Source: Malurus cyaneus samueli (Eukaryota > Chordata > Aves > Passeriformes > Maluridae). From it: a stretch of 64,000 nucleotides of DNA. The first letter of the stretch is position 1. Each line of letters begins with the position of its first letter. Positions 55,585 through 64,000 of the stretch are shown here, piece by piece. The notes beneath the pieces were generated by a model. It was not told the origin of the DNA and did not search any database. It saw only the letters and a program-made list of their open reading frames with translations. A program made the position numbers and the translations under genes. The stretch spans positions 204,372 through 268,371 of the forward strand of contig VKON01002621.1 in assembly GCA_009741485.1 (NCBI GenBank), written 5' to 3'.

Positions 55585-56790
55585 AGTGGGGAATGGGAAT
55601 TGGATATGGGGAATTGGACGGGAGTCTGGAATACGGGAAATGGGAACGGGATTGGGATGAGGAATGGGAACGGAACTGGGATATGGGGAGTGGGAACGGG
55701 AATTGGGATATGGGGAATGGGAACGGGAATTGGGATATGGGGAATGGGAATGGGAATTGGGAATAGGGATTGGCAATGGGAATTGGGATATGGGGAGTGG
55801 GACGGGAGTCTGGGAACGGGGAATGGGAAGGGAAAACGGGAATTTGGGATATGGGGAATGGGAACGGGAGTCTGGGATAGGGGAATGGGAACGGAACGGG
55901 AATGGGATATGGGGATGTGGAAGGAATAGGAAAGGGGAATGGGAACTGGGATAGGGGAATGGAGAGTGGATATGGGGAAATGGGAATGGGAATGGGAATT
56001 GGATATGGGGAGTGGAGAGGGGAATATGGGGAAATATGGGAATGGGAAGGGGATATGGGGAATGGGAATGGGAAATCTGGATAATGGGGAATGGGAATGG
56101 GAATTGGGATATGGGAATGGAGGAATGGGAATGGGAATGGAACGGGAATGGGAAATGGGAATGGGAACGGGAATTGGGATAAGGGGAATGGGAACGGGAA
56201 TTGGGATAAAATGGGGAATGGGAACAGGGAATGAAGGACGGGGAATGGGGAGGGATATGGGGAATGGGAATTGGGATATGGGGAATGGGAAGGGGAATGG
56301 GAACGGAAGTCTGGGAAGTGGGAATGGGAACGGGAATGGGATACGGGGAATGGAGAGTGGATATGAGGAAATGGGAATGGGAATGGATATGGAGGAGTGG
56401 AGAGAGGGGGATATGGGGAATGGGAATGGGAAATGGAAATAATGGGAATGGGAAACAGGATGGGAAGGGAATGGGTAATAGGAATGGGAATAATGGGAAT
56501 GGGAATGGGAATTGGGGAATGGGAACTGGGAATTGGGATAGGGTGGGATAATGGGATATTGGGAGTGGAATGTGAGAATTGGGATATGGGGAGGGAGAAT
56601 ATGGGAAATGGAATGATAATTGGGATATGGGGAGTGGAGAGGGGGATATGGGGAATGGGAATGGGAATTGGGATATGGGGAATGGAGAGGGGAATTGGGA
56701 TAAGGGGAATGGGAATGGGAATTGGGATAAGGGGAGTGGAGAGATGGGGGGAATGGAGAGTGGGATATGGGCAGTGCTTCTGGGAGGTGC
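55585..56790. repeat. G-rich (GGGAATGGGAATTGGGATAT-like) array in TADA2A intron 1
   Basis: 1.2 kb of imperfect units around 'GGAATGGGAACGGGAATTGG' plus 'GATATGG' (27 bp), degenerating to short GGGAAT runs. Plus strand is G-rich with a GGG every 5-7 bases, so both the non-template DNA strand and the nascent TADA2A RNA could form G-quadruplexes. It starts about 250 bp after the first-exon donor. Open frames of up to 587 codons on the minus strand are repeat artefacts. Confidence 0.95.
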
Positions 56791-57071
56791 AGAGTACTTC
56801 CTTACACAACAGCTACTCATAACTCTCGCTCAGCTCATCCATTCCCAATGTAACTCTCAGTTTGGGATTGTATCCCCATCACTCCACATCTCCATGTTTG
56901 ATTTCTTCCCATCCCCAGAGAACAGACTCTGAGCTGTGTGGAATGGGGTCCCGAGGCTGCTGAGAGCCCTTCTGCTTCCTGTTCATCCTGGGAGGGTCCC
57001 ACCTGCGGAGGAGACACTGCAGGGAGACAATTCCCTTTGGGATACAGTTTGGGACCAGGCTCACTCTCCAG

Positions 57072-57149
57072 GGATTAGGCCAGAGTTTTACTCCGAGGAG
57101 CAAGACCAGCAGCAGAGGGGAGTAATGGAGCGCCTGGCCTCCTTCAGCA
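57072..57149 (+). CDS. TADA2A: TADA2A exon 2: end of 5' UTR and start codon
   Basis: The coding part is 57,125-57,149: ATG in a good context (G at -3, G at +4), reading MERLASFS plus one base before donor GTAAGT. Human starts MDRLGSFS. The acceptor CTCTCCAG at 57,070-57,071 is the best candidate for the 5' side, leaving about 53 nt of leader; an acceptor further left is possible. The 818-bp intron after it holds two CR1 fragments. Confidence 0.88.
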
Positions 57150-57214
57150 GTAAGTGCCATCAGATAATTCCACTCCCACATCTGACATGAAAAACCAGCT
57201 ACAAGGATTTCTTG

Positions 57215-57380
57215 GAGCAGAGGGGTTTTGGAGTCACCATCCCTGAACGTGCTCAAAAAACTGTATGGGTGTGGCACTTTGGGGACGTGGTTTGCTGGTG
57301 GACAGGGCAGTGCTGGGTTAATGGCTGCACTCAATGGTCTCGGAGGGATTTTCCAACCCAAACAATTCAATGATTCCTTG
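57215..57380 (+). mobile_element. CR1 LINE 3' fragment
   Basis: GGAGTCACCATCCCTGAACG, GGTGTGGCACTTTGGGGACG, GGCTGCACTCAATGGTCTCG and TTTTCCAACCCAAACAATTC mark a CR1 3' tail ending in the usual ATGATTC. Confidence 0.9.
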
Positions 57381-57594
57381 ACATTTGGGAAGGGTTTGCT
57401 ATTGTTTAAAGCCACGGGGGAGGCAGACAGAAAGCCAGCAGGATTTGGTCCACAGACTCACTTATTTGTACAAATTCTTCAGAGCACAGGGATACAAATG
57501 ATTCAGCGTGAATTTTGTCTTACTTCTCTCTACTTAAAATTGAGCTGGTTCAAATCCATTTTCTTGGAAAAAAACTTAAAATTCCAGACTGATT

Positions 57595-57790
57595 TGAGTG
57601 GGAAGGGACCTTAAAACCCATCCAGTTACATGCCCTGCCACCATCCCAGGGTGCCCCAAGCCCTGTCCACCCTGGCCTTGGACACTTCCAGGGATGGAGC
57701 AGCCACAGCTGCTCTGGACATCCTGTGCCAGGGCCTCCCCACCCTCACAGAGAAGAATTAATTCCCAATATTCCATCTAACCCTACTCTC
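57595..57790 (-). mobile_element. CR1 LINE 3' fragment, antisense
   Basis: GGGAAGGGACCTTAAAACCC, ATCCCAGGGTGCCCCAAGCC, CTTGGACACTTCCAGGGATG, TGTGCCAGGGCCTCCCCACC. Antisense CR1 3' UTR in TADA2A intron 2. Confidence 0.9.
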
Positions 57791-57967
57791 TGTGAGTGTG
57801 AAGCTGTTAAAACCTGAATCTGTTAATTTTATTGCACAGTTGAGTTCACATAAAATCCATAAAACCCTGATCTGGATCCACAAGAACCATCAGCTCTTGA
57901 GCATGGTGAATGAGGGGGATTCCAAAGCTGTGCTGGTGTCACACAAAGTTCCCTTCTGCTTTCTCAG

Positions 57968-58074
57968 GTGACCCTTTTGATAAACCCCCGTGCCGAGGCT
58001 GCTCATCATACCTGACAGAACCCTATGTGAAGTGTGCTGAGTGTGGACCCCCTCCCTTCCTGCTGTGCCTGCAG
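57968..58074 (+). CDS. TADA2A: TADA2A exon 3 (ZZ zinc finger, first part)
   Basis: Completes Ser9 and encodes to Gln44: DPFDKPPCRGCSSYLTEPYV then KCAECGPPPFLLCLQ. Cys17, Cys20, Cys31, Cys34 and Cys42 are zinc ligands of the ZZ finger. Acceptor TTTCTCAG, donor GTGAGT, phase 0 out. The 993-bp intron after it is unique sequence. Confidence 0.97.
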
Positions 58075-59067
58075 GTGAGTGCCAGCAGCAGGGCACAGCC
58101 CCTCCTGCCTCTGACAAAGCCAGCAAAGGTGCCAGCCTGCCCATGAGCACATCACAGCCTTTCTAAACTCAGATCAACACCCTTGTCTGCTCAGGGATGG
58201 GGAAACGACAGAGGGGGTTTGGAGGATGAAGGATTGAGGAGTGAGCAGGGAGAGGAGGTCTTTGTGCAGCAGCCAGAGCCACCAAACTCACCTCACTCAG
58301 CCTGGGGTAACCCATTGTGCCTCTGCATGTCTGGGGGAGTATCATTTCTATCATCCACAGTGGCACAGAGGAGAAAATCCCATCCAGAAACTCCCCCACA
58401 CCATTTTCCTGTCCAAAATAGAAAAGGAAAATCTGCAATATTGGCAGTAATTGTTTGTGGCCAGATGCAGTTCTTTAAAAATTACATGTGTGAGCTGGTA
58501 AGCACAGAAAGTACTGCTGGTATAATTATTACATGAATAAGCTTGTATGATTATGATTTAAAATTGGCAGTAACCTCTAAAAGTGAAGGAAGAGCTGAGC
58601 CTTGTGCTCAAAAATGTACAAAATACACAAACCCCTGTTTTGTATATTGGCTGTATTTTTGCTCATTTACCTGTATTTTAAAAGCCAGAAATCTAACTGT
58701 TAAAAACAGCAGCAAACCTGGTGCTTTTAATCAGAAAAACAAGGTTAAAGGGAAACTTTGTATTCAATACTTACTAAATGTTCTGTGTTCTCTTCCTGGG
58801 AGGATTAATTTTTTTATAACACCAAACTTTTTCACCTTAATACTTAACAAAAAATTCTTGGATTCATGGGACCTCTATCTTGGGGCTAAAGACAGGCATG
58901 ATACAAAGCCCTAACACAATTTTATGGGTTTTCTAAAATCAGAAAAATGGAATTTATCAGGTGGTCAGTTTTGGATAACCAGTGGTCAGGGAATAAATGT
59001 TCAGAAAGGGCCTAATGAAAATATTTTCAGAGCAGAAATAACACAATTCTGACCTTTTGTTCTGCAG

Positions 59068-59127
59068 TGTTTCACCCGAGGATTTGAATACAAGAAACAT
59101 CAAAGTGATCACACCTATGAGATAATG
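59068..59127 (+). CDS. TADA2A: TADA2A exon 4 (ZZ zinc finger, second part)
   Basis: Exactly 20 codons, residues 45-64: CFTRGFEYKKHQSDHTYEIM. Cys45, His55 and His59 complete the two ZZ zinc sites. Acceptor TTCTGCAG, donor GTAAAT. 566-bp unique intron follows. Confidence 0.97.
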
Positions 59128-59693
59128 GTAAATATTCCTTTTGGATAACACCTGCTCAATGCTGGGCTCTCACGACTTCCCAGGAGTGAGACCCTTGCTT
59201 ACTCATGCTACACTGAAAGGTTAAGTGATGCAATTCTTTGATTCAAAGGTTTAAATCTATTTTAAAAAAGGAAAAATATCCACCTGGAACATAATGGAGT
59301 AGTGGAGTCATTTAAAGCTGCATCTTTTTATTGTGCATGAATAGCACAATGCACCTCACTAGAGTTACAGTCTTTCAACCATATAAATCAAATCCCAATT
59401 CTCTAGGCTTGTTCTTTTTCCTCAAAACTAATAATTCTTAAAGTCTTCAAAAATTTCTACTGTGTTTTAGAGCATAACATGGTGAAATTACAGCCGGGAG
59501 ACACAACATGTACCAGTATTTGCTGTAGTTGGTGACCCAGTGCCCTAAGTAATCCAGTAATTATTCAATCAGGTTTTGTAGAAGTTTAAAATGAGCAGAA
59601 TTATCTCCTGTGTGGTTCAGAACTTCTTTGCCCTTCCTAAGGTGGGTTGGAACAGAGGATCACAGCAGTTTGCTCTGCTTTTTCCTTCTCCAG

Positions 59694-59785
59694 ACATCCG
59701 ATTTCCCTGTCCTGGATCCCAACTGGACAGCTCAGGAGGAAATGTCTCTCCTGGAAGCTGTGATGGACTGTGGATTTGGGAACTG
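59694..59785 (+). CDS. TADA2A: TADA2A exon 5 (start of SANT domain)
   Basis: Residues 65-94 plus two bases: TSDFPVLDPNWTAQEEMSLL then EAVMDCGFGN and split Trp95. WTAQEEMSLLEAV is the first SANT/Myb-like helix; in ADA2 proteins this domain contacts GCN5 and stimulates its activity. Acceptor CTTCTCCAG, donor GTGAGA. 610-bp intron follows, no element recognised. Confidence 0.97.
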
Positions 59786-60395
59786 GTGAGAATTCAGTGG
59801 CTCAACCAATTTCAGTGAATGATGGGCAGTTCTTCCTTTTCCCTGGATCTCACTGTTGAATACATCATTGACTGTTCAATGACTTATTGTGGGTGAGACA
59901 CTGACTGAGCAGCTAAGGGCTTCCAGGTCCTGTTTGCATGAGTTATCTGTCTTCTCCTTTTTCAAAATAGTTGTGTTAGAAATAAAGAACCCCAGAATCC
60001 ACAGAAGCAGAATTGAGAGTTCTTTGGTGCACGTTGCTGTTAGACAGAAGTAAAACTGGAAACTGGTTTCAGGATTTCCCATTACCTGGAGTCAGTAAAG
60101 TGTGCAAAAAGCTGTCAAATAATAACAGGGAATTTTCAAAGATGTGGTGCATTCCATCAGTCAGAGGGTTTCCCATATGGAACCTGAATTACATCGTTCA
60201 TGGGCACCCAGAAGGTGCTCCCTGGCTCTGGTGAGTGTTGGTTCTGACAGTGTGAGTTCAGACACCACCACAGGCCACTTCTGTGCACAAAACACAACCA
60301 ATTTCCTCTCCAAAATTATCTTTCCCCACTGGAGAAATTTTAAAAAAGCCATTTCTGTGTGGTTCACATGAATCCTCCCCCTGTTCTCACTCCAG

Positions 60396-60553
60396 GCAGG
60401 ACGTGGCCAACCAGATGTGCACCAAATCCAAGGAGGAGTGTGAGAAGCACTACATGAAACACTTCATCAACAACCCCCTGTTTGCATCCACCCTGCTGAA
60501 CCTGAAGCAGGCAGAGGAGGCTCAGCACAACGAGACAGCCATTCCTTTCCACT
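60396..60553 (+). CDS. TADA2A: TADA2A exon 6 (rest of SANT domain)
   Basis: Residues 95-147 plus one base: QDVANQMCTKSKEECEKHYM, KHFINNPLFASTLLNLKQAE, EAQHNETAIPFH. Completes the SANT domain. AQHNETAIPF differs from human AKTADTAIPF, a variable linker. Acceptor CACTCCAG, donor GTGAGT. The 1.05-kb intron after it is unique. Confidence 0.97.
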
Positions 60554-61607
60554 GTGAGTATCCCTGCCCTGCACTCTCAGGAATGTCCCTGCATTGGATA
60601 AAATCCACCCCAAAACCCCTTCTCTCACTCTGTGAAACCTCTGCACACAAAGTTGACAGAGCAGGAATTTCTGCCTTTGAACATTTCCCCTGATCATGTG
60701 CACATTACTGTGCACATAATGTGTCCCAGGCCTAACTGCTGATTTAATTTGTCAGAAAATCACTCCTTTCAACTACGCTGATTTCACACCTCTCCCTTGA
60801 AAACTGCCTGTTAGAAAAGTCTGAGCTAAATTGCAGCAAGTTAACAAATTCTCAGTTTTCCTTGCATTTCACATCTTTAACATTCCCCCAGTCTGGCAGC
60901 TGTTCCACTCCACAGCTCCCCATCCTCTCTGGGTGAGGCAGCTGCTGGGTGTCTGGAGGTTTACATTTCCCACCAAAGTGCTTCGAGCCAAACAGTAGGA
61001 ACTGGGCAATTTTGGTTCTGTCCCTGGCTGGATTGAGTTTTTTATGTGCCCTGGGCCAAGACAAACTCAGAGTGCCTCAGCTGGCTTTATCTGCACCCTG
61101 GGACACACAAAGCTCAGCTCCTGCACAAGGGCCTGCTGAGCCTCAGACTATTATTGTCTGTAAAACACTGAGCTCCTGGGCTGGGAAGTGCTGTAAAAAC
61201 GGGAGTTCTCTGCCTTTAATTGCAGCTCTGTCAATGGCCCCCAGAAGAAGGCAGATTTAACACTCCTGTTGCTATTAACTAAAAGAACCTGCACGCTGAG
61301 CCCCAGGGATCTGCAGAGGTTTAGAGGGGGATGCTGAGCTCCAAAATGTAAAGCTTACATTTTATTACCTGTTTATTGCCTTGAATTTGTGTTTGACTCT
61401 TGAGAATACTACAAAGATATCAGATTACTGCATTTTTCTCGGGATGAACTCTCTTTTCTGACTATAACACTGAATAAAAGCCCAATCAGGATATTTTTCT
61501 TCAACTAATTGTTCCCACTTTTCCTGCAAAATAAACACTTATTTACAGATCTTTAAAAAGGTGATCCCAAGCCCTACACAACAACTAAAATCCTTTGTTT
61601 TTTTCAG

Positions 61608-61696
61608 CTGCTGATGATCCCCCACGGCCCACCTTTGACTCCTTGCTCTCCAGGGACATGGCTGGGTACATGCCAGCCAGAGCTGACTTTGTTGAG
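61608..61696 (+). CDS. TADA2A: TADA2A exon 7
   Basis: Split Ser148 to Glu177: ADDPPRPTFDSLLSRDMAGY then MPARADFVE. Conserved middle region of ADA2 proteins. Acceptor TTTTTTTCAG, donor GTAAGA. The 926-bp intron after it begins with a CR1 tail (about 61,845-61,930). Confidence 0.97.
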
Positions 61697-61844
61697 GTAA
61701 GACTGACTCTGCTCCCGTTATTTTCAATTTGTTTCTGTGTGCAAGCTCAGCCCACACCCCCATTTGTCCCTGCCTGTCTTTGGTTTTTATTTAAAAACAT
61801 CAGAGGAGGGCACAGGACTGAGGGATGCTCTTAATCCTGTGGGT

Positions 61845-61930
61845 TAATTTAAGGTTATCCTGCGAGGAGCAGGGAGTTGGACTCTCTGTTCCTTATGGGT
61901 CCCTTCCAAGTTGAGCTATTCTGTGATTAA
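61845..61930 (+). mobile_element. CR1 LINE 3' tail
   Basis: GAGCAGGGAGTTGGACTCTC and ATGGGTCCCTTCCAAGTTGA then GCTATTCTGTGATT: the extreme 3' end of a CR1 copy. Confidence 0.85.
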
Positions 61931-62622
61931 ACCTCTGGATTAATTAAGGATTTGATGACAGAGGTGGCGCTGGTGGCCTGCAGAGCTGGGAGAGGCAGCA
62001 GAGAGGCTGCAGGACGTGCTGTTCTGCTGCTACCCTGCCATCAGATGTCCAGCCAAGGGTGGCCCTGGGGAGCAGGCTGGGTGCTGGGAGTGGGTGCTCC
62101 AGCTCCAGTAATGCCCCCTGCCCTAGGGGAGCACACTCAGCTCTGCTCCAGACACCACTTGGGACACCTGCACTGTTTGCTGTGCTTTGAGATGGGGGCC
62201 CAAAGTCCCTGTTTCCTGCTGCTGCAGGAGTGAGTTCAGCCATGCAGGGACTTGTACATCTGAGCAGAATCTGCACAGGGCCACCCCAAGAATCCCACCC
62301 TGGGCCTGGATAAGGCTCTCCTGGGGTGTCCTGAGCCAGACCCTTGTGGGCCCCACCCTGGCCCCAATTTCCATCCCAGTGAGGGGGTCATTACCTGATT
62401 AATGCCCCAGTCCTGTCCCAGCATCCTGCTGCAGCTGCAGCCATGGGGGTGCATTTACAGATCCCAAGCAGAGCTCCCCTGGGGTGTTTGCTGCTCAAGG
62501 ATGGAGCTTTGTGCCCTCTGCATGAGTAAATATCTCTGTTCCCAGTCCTTCTGCATGCACTGAAACCTCAGGCCAGTATTTTAGTGCTAGTTAGTGACAA
62601 TGTATTAATCACCTCTGTACAG

Positions 62623-62695
62623 GAGTTTGACAACTATGCTGAGTGGGATTTGAGAGATATTGATTTTGTAGAAGATGATTCAGACATTTTGCACG
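62623..62695 (+). CDS. TADA2A: TADA2A exon 8, last exon in window
   Basis: Residues 178-201 plus one base: EFDNYAEWDLRDIDFVEDDS then DILH. Matches human exactly over this stretch. Acceptor CTGTACAG, donor GTAAGT after G. The next exon should begin with two bases completing Ala202 and encode LKMAVVDIY; none is present up to 64,000. Confidence 0.97.
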
Positions 62696-64000
62696 GTAAG
62701 TGCCATATTTTTGTACCCAGAAACAGAGTTCAGCATGCTTGTACAGCTTTCCATTAGGTCTCTTTCTCCACACACTTTAAAAGTGAACACACACTTTTAA
62801 TATTTGTTTTTTAATGTATTCTGTGTGTCAGGGTAGGTGTTAATGCAGGCAGCAAGAGGATGTGTCATGTAAGACTATGTGAGAACCATTAAAAGTGTTG
62901 GACCCTTGAAGCTGTGTGATTTTTCATGTTCTGAGTTAGAACAGCATCATCTCTGTGTGACAACTTCCTTCTTATTGTGAAGGTTGTATGGGCCCAGATA
63001 CTGCTCTGAATTTCTGTGAACGTGGCTCTCTTAATAAAATGGAATAACAGGAATTATTAAAGTGACATTTTAATCCACAGAGAGGAAAAGATCCTGCTTT
63101 TCCCCACGTTTGTAAGTACAGGCAGGGTTTAAAAGTCCTGTGTTTATGCCTCAGAATTCTGCCATCTGTGTCAGGCAGTTCTAAGCTAAAGCCTTTGCAT
63201 CCCTTGGAGACAGACAAATCCTTTTACGTACAGACAGTCTTGGCAGAGTTAAAAAAGCCAGTTTGAAGTGAAGCAGGAGCTGTAGGAATGCAAACTCCCC
63301 AGGCCCAGGGAAGGTTATGAGAGTCGTATGTCAGCCTCTCCCCTTTCGGCATTTATTGAAAGGGGGCCTGGCTGGAGGCCATGGCAGGGATTCCTCGTGC
63401 CAGCTCTCTGCTGTTTCATCCTCTTCTGAGTCCTGGTGAGCTGAAAAAGCAAAATAATCTCCTACTTGTGCACATTAATTGACAGATTCATGTTCAGTCC
63501 AGCAGGTTATGCAGCATTACCCCATCCCCTTCTCCCAGGCACAGTTCAGCCATTTGAGGTTTCTCCTGACAGGGCCCCAAGCTCCAGGAGCTCTGCTGAC
63601 TCCTGCAGGAGCTGGATCTGTTTGTGCTCCTGTTTATGCTCCTGTTTGTGCTCCTGTACATCCTGCACCAGGGACTCCCACAATCGAGTTAAGAGTTCAC
63701 AATTTAATTACCTGTTGTGTGAAAAAATACTTCCCCCTGCCTGTCCAATCTTCTGCCTGGTAATTTCATTGGATGTTCTGATGCTCTCTGCTCCATCCTT
63801 CAGTTGTCTGGGTGTTTGGGAGGGGATGGCAGGCGTTTGTTCTGCTTGGCAGAGGCTGTGCCAGCTGAATTTTGTGTTTTTGAGTCCAGCAACTCTGGCA
63901 TCTGCCTGCCCACAGCTGTCCCAGCTCTGCCCACGTGAGAGAGAAATCCTCACAAAAATCAAGTCCCAGGGTCCAGCCAGCTGTTTGCCTCTCACATCAG
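62696..64000. other. TADA2A: TADA2A intron after exon 8, to window end
   Basis: 1.3 kb of unique intron. A short direct repeat of TTTGTGCTCCTGTTTATGCT type lies at 63,618-63,655. No exon or transposon recognised. Confidence 0.6.

Larger units (their letters stand above)
55240..64000 (+). other. TADA2A: TADA2A gene (transcriptional adaptor 2-alpha), partial; 3' half outside window
   Basis: ADA2a subunit of the ATAC/GCN5-type histone acetyltransferase complexes. Seven coding exons (604 nt, codons 1-201) are in frame with canonical splice sites and match vertebrate TADA2A. The remaining roughly 240 residues, including the C-terminal SWIRM domain, lie beyond the right edge. ACACA and TADA2A are neighbours in other vertebrates too (human 17q12). 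Confidence 0.95.

Noticed and set aside
55046..56820. Open frames of 529 and 587 codons on the minus strand
   Set aside because: Reverse reading of the GGGAAT array and the TADA2A CpG island; low-complexity Pro/Ser/Ile/His peptide.

Overview
The window is vertebrate nuclear DNA, almost certainly from a bird. It carries two interrupted protein-coding genes whose exons translate to near-identical matches of avian proteins, it is littered with short 3' fragments of CR1 LINEs (the main avian retroposon), and it holds many GC-rich minisatellites. I see no bacterial features, tRNA, rRNA or CRISPR.

Gene 1 is ACACA (acetyl-CoA carboxylase alpha, cytosolic, first committed step of fatty-acid synthesis) on the minus strand. 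Twenty-seven consecutive coding exons lie between 44,662 and 13,965. Every intron has GT-AG ends, and every exon length keeps the reading frame: 3,572 coding bases, or 1,190 codons plus 2 nt. They encode the biotin carboxylase domain, the linker domain, the biotin carrier domain with the biotinyl-lysine, and the first part of the central domain. The start of exon 28 can still be read at 2,823-2,840, where it runs into a 25-N gap; the carboxyltransferase half is not in the window. Two alternative 5' coding exons are visible: an upstream in-frame extension (45,371-45,417), and an alternative first exon giving a 17-residue N-terminus (38,702-38,754), equivalent to the mammalian promoter III product.

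Gene 2 is TADA2A (adaptor of ADA/SAGA-type histone acetyltransferase complexes) on the plus strand. A likely non-coding first exon ends at 55,330 in a CpG island, and seven coding exons from 57,125 to 62,695 cover codons 1-201: the ZZ zinc finger, the SANT domain and the start of the middle region. The rest lies beyond the right edge. The two genes are divergent, with CpG islands at about 49.9-50.8 kb (probable ACACA promoter) and 55.2-55.6 kb (TADA2A promoter).

Layout: 1-2,797 is an error-rich duplicate of 7,356-10,790 placed against the N gap, so this edge is probably mis-assembled. 2,823-13,964 is ACACA intron 27 with several minisatellites. 13,965-45,417 holds ACACA exons, with a 930-bp polypurine tract, a 32/37-bp array, a 66-bp array and an LTR-like element in introns. 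45,418-50,800 is the ACACA 5' region with a 144-bp array. 50,800-55,200 is intergenic, with CR1 fragments and a 20-bp CCCGGG-rich array. 55,200-64,000 is TADA2A, whose first intron carries a 1.2-kb G-rich array.
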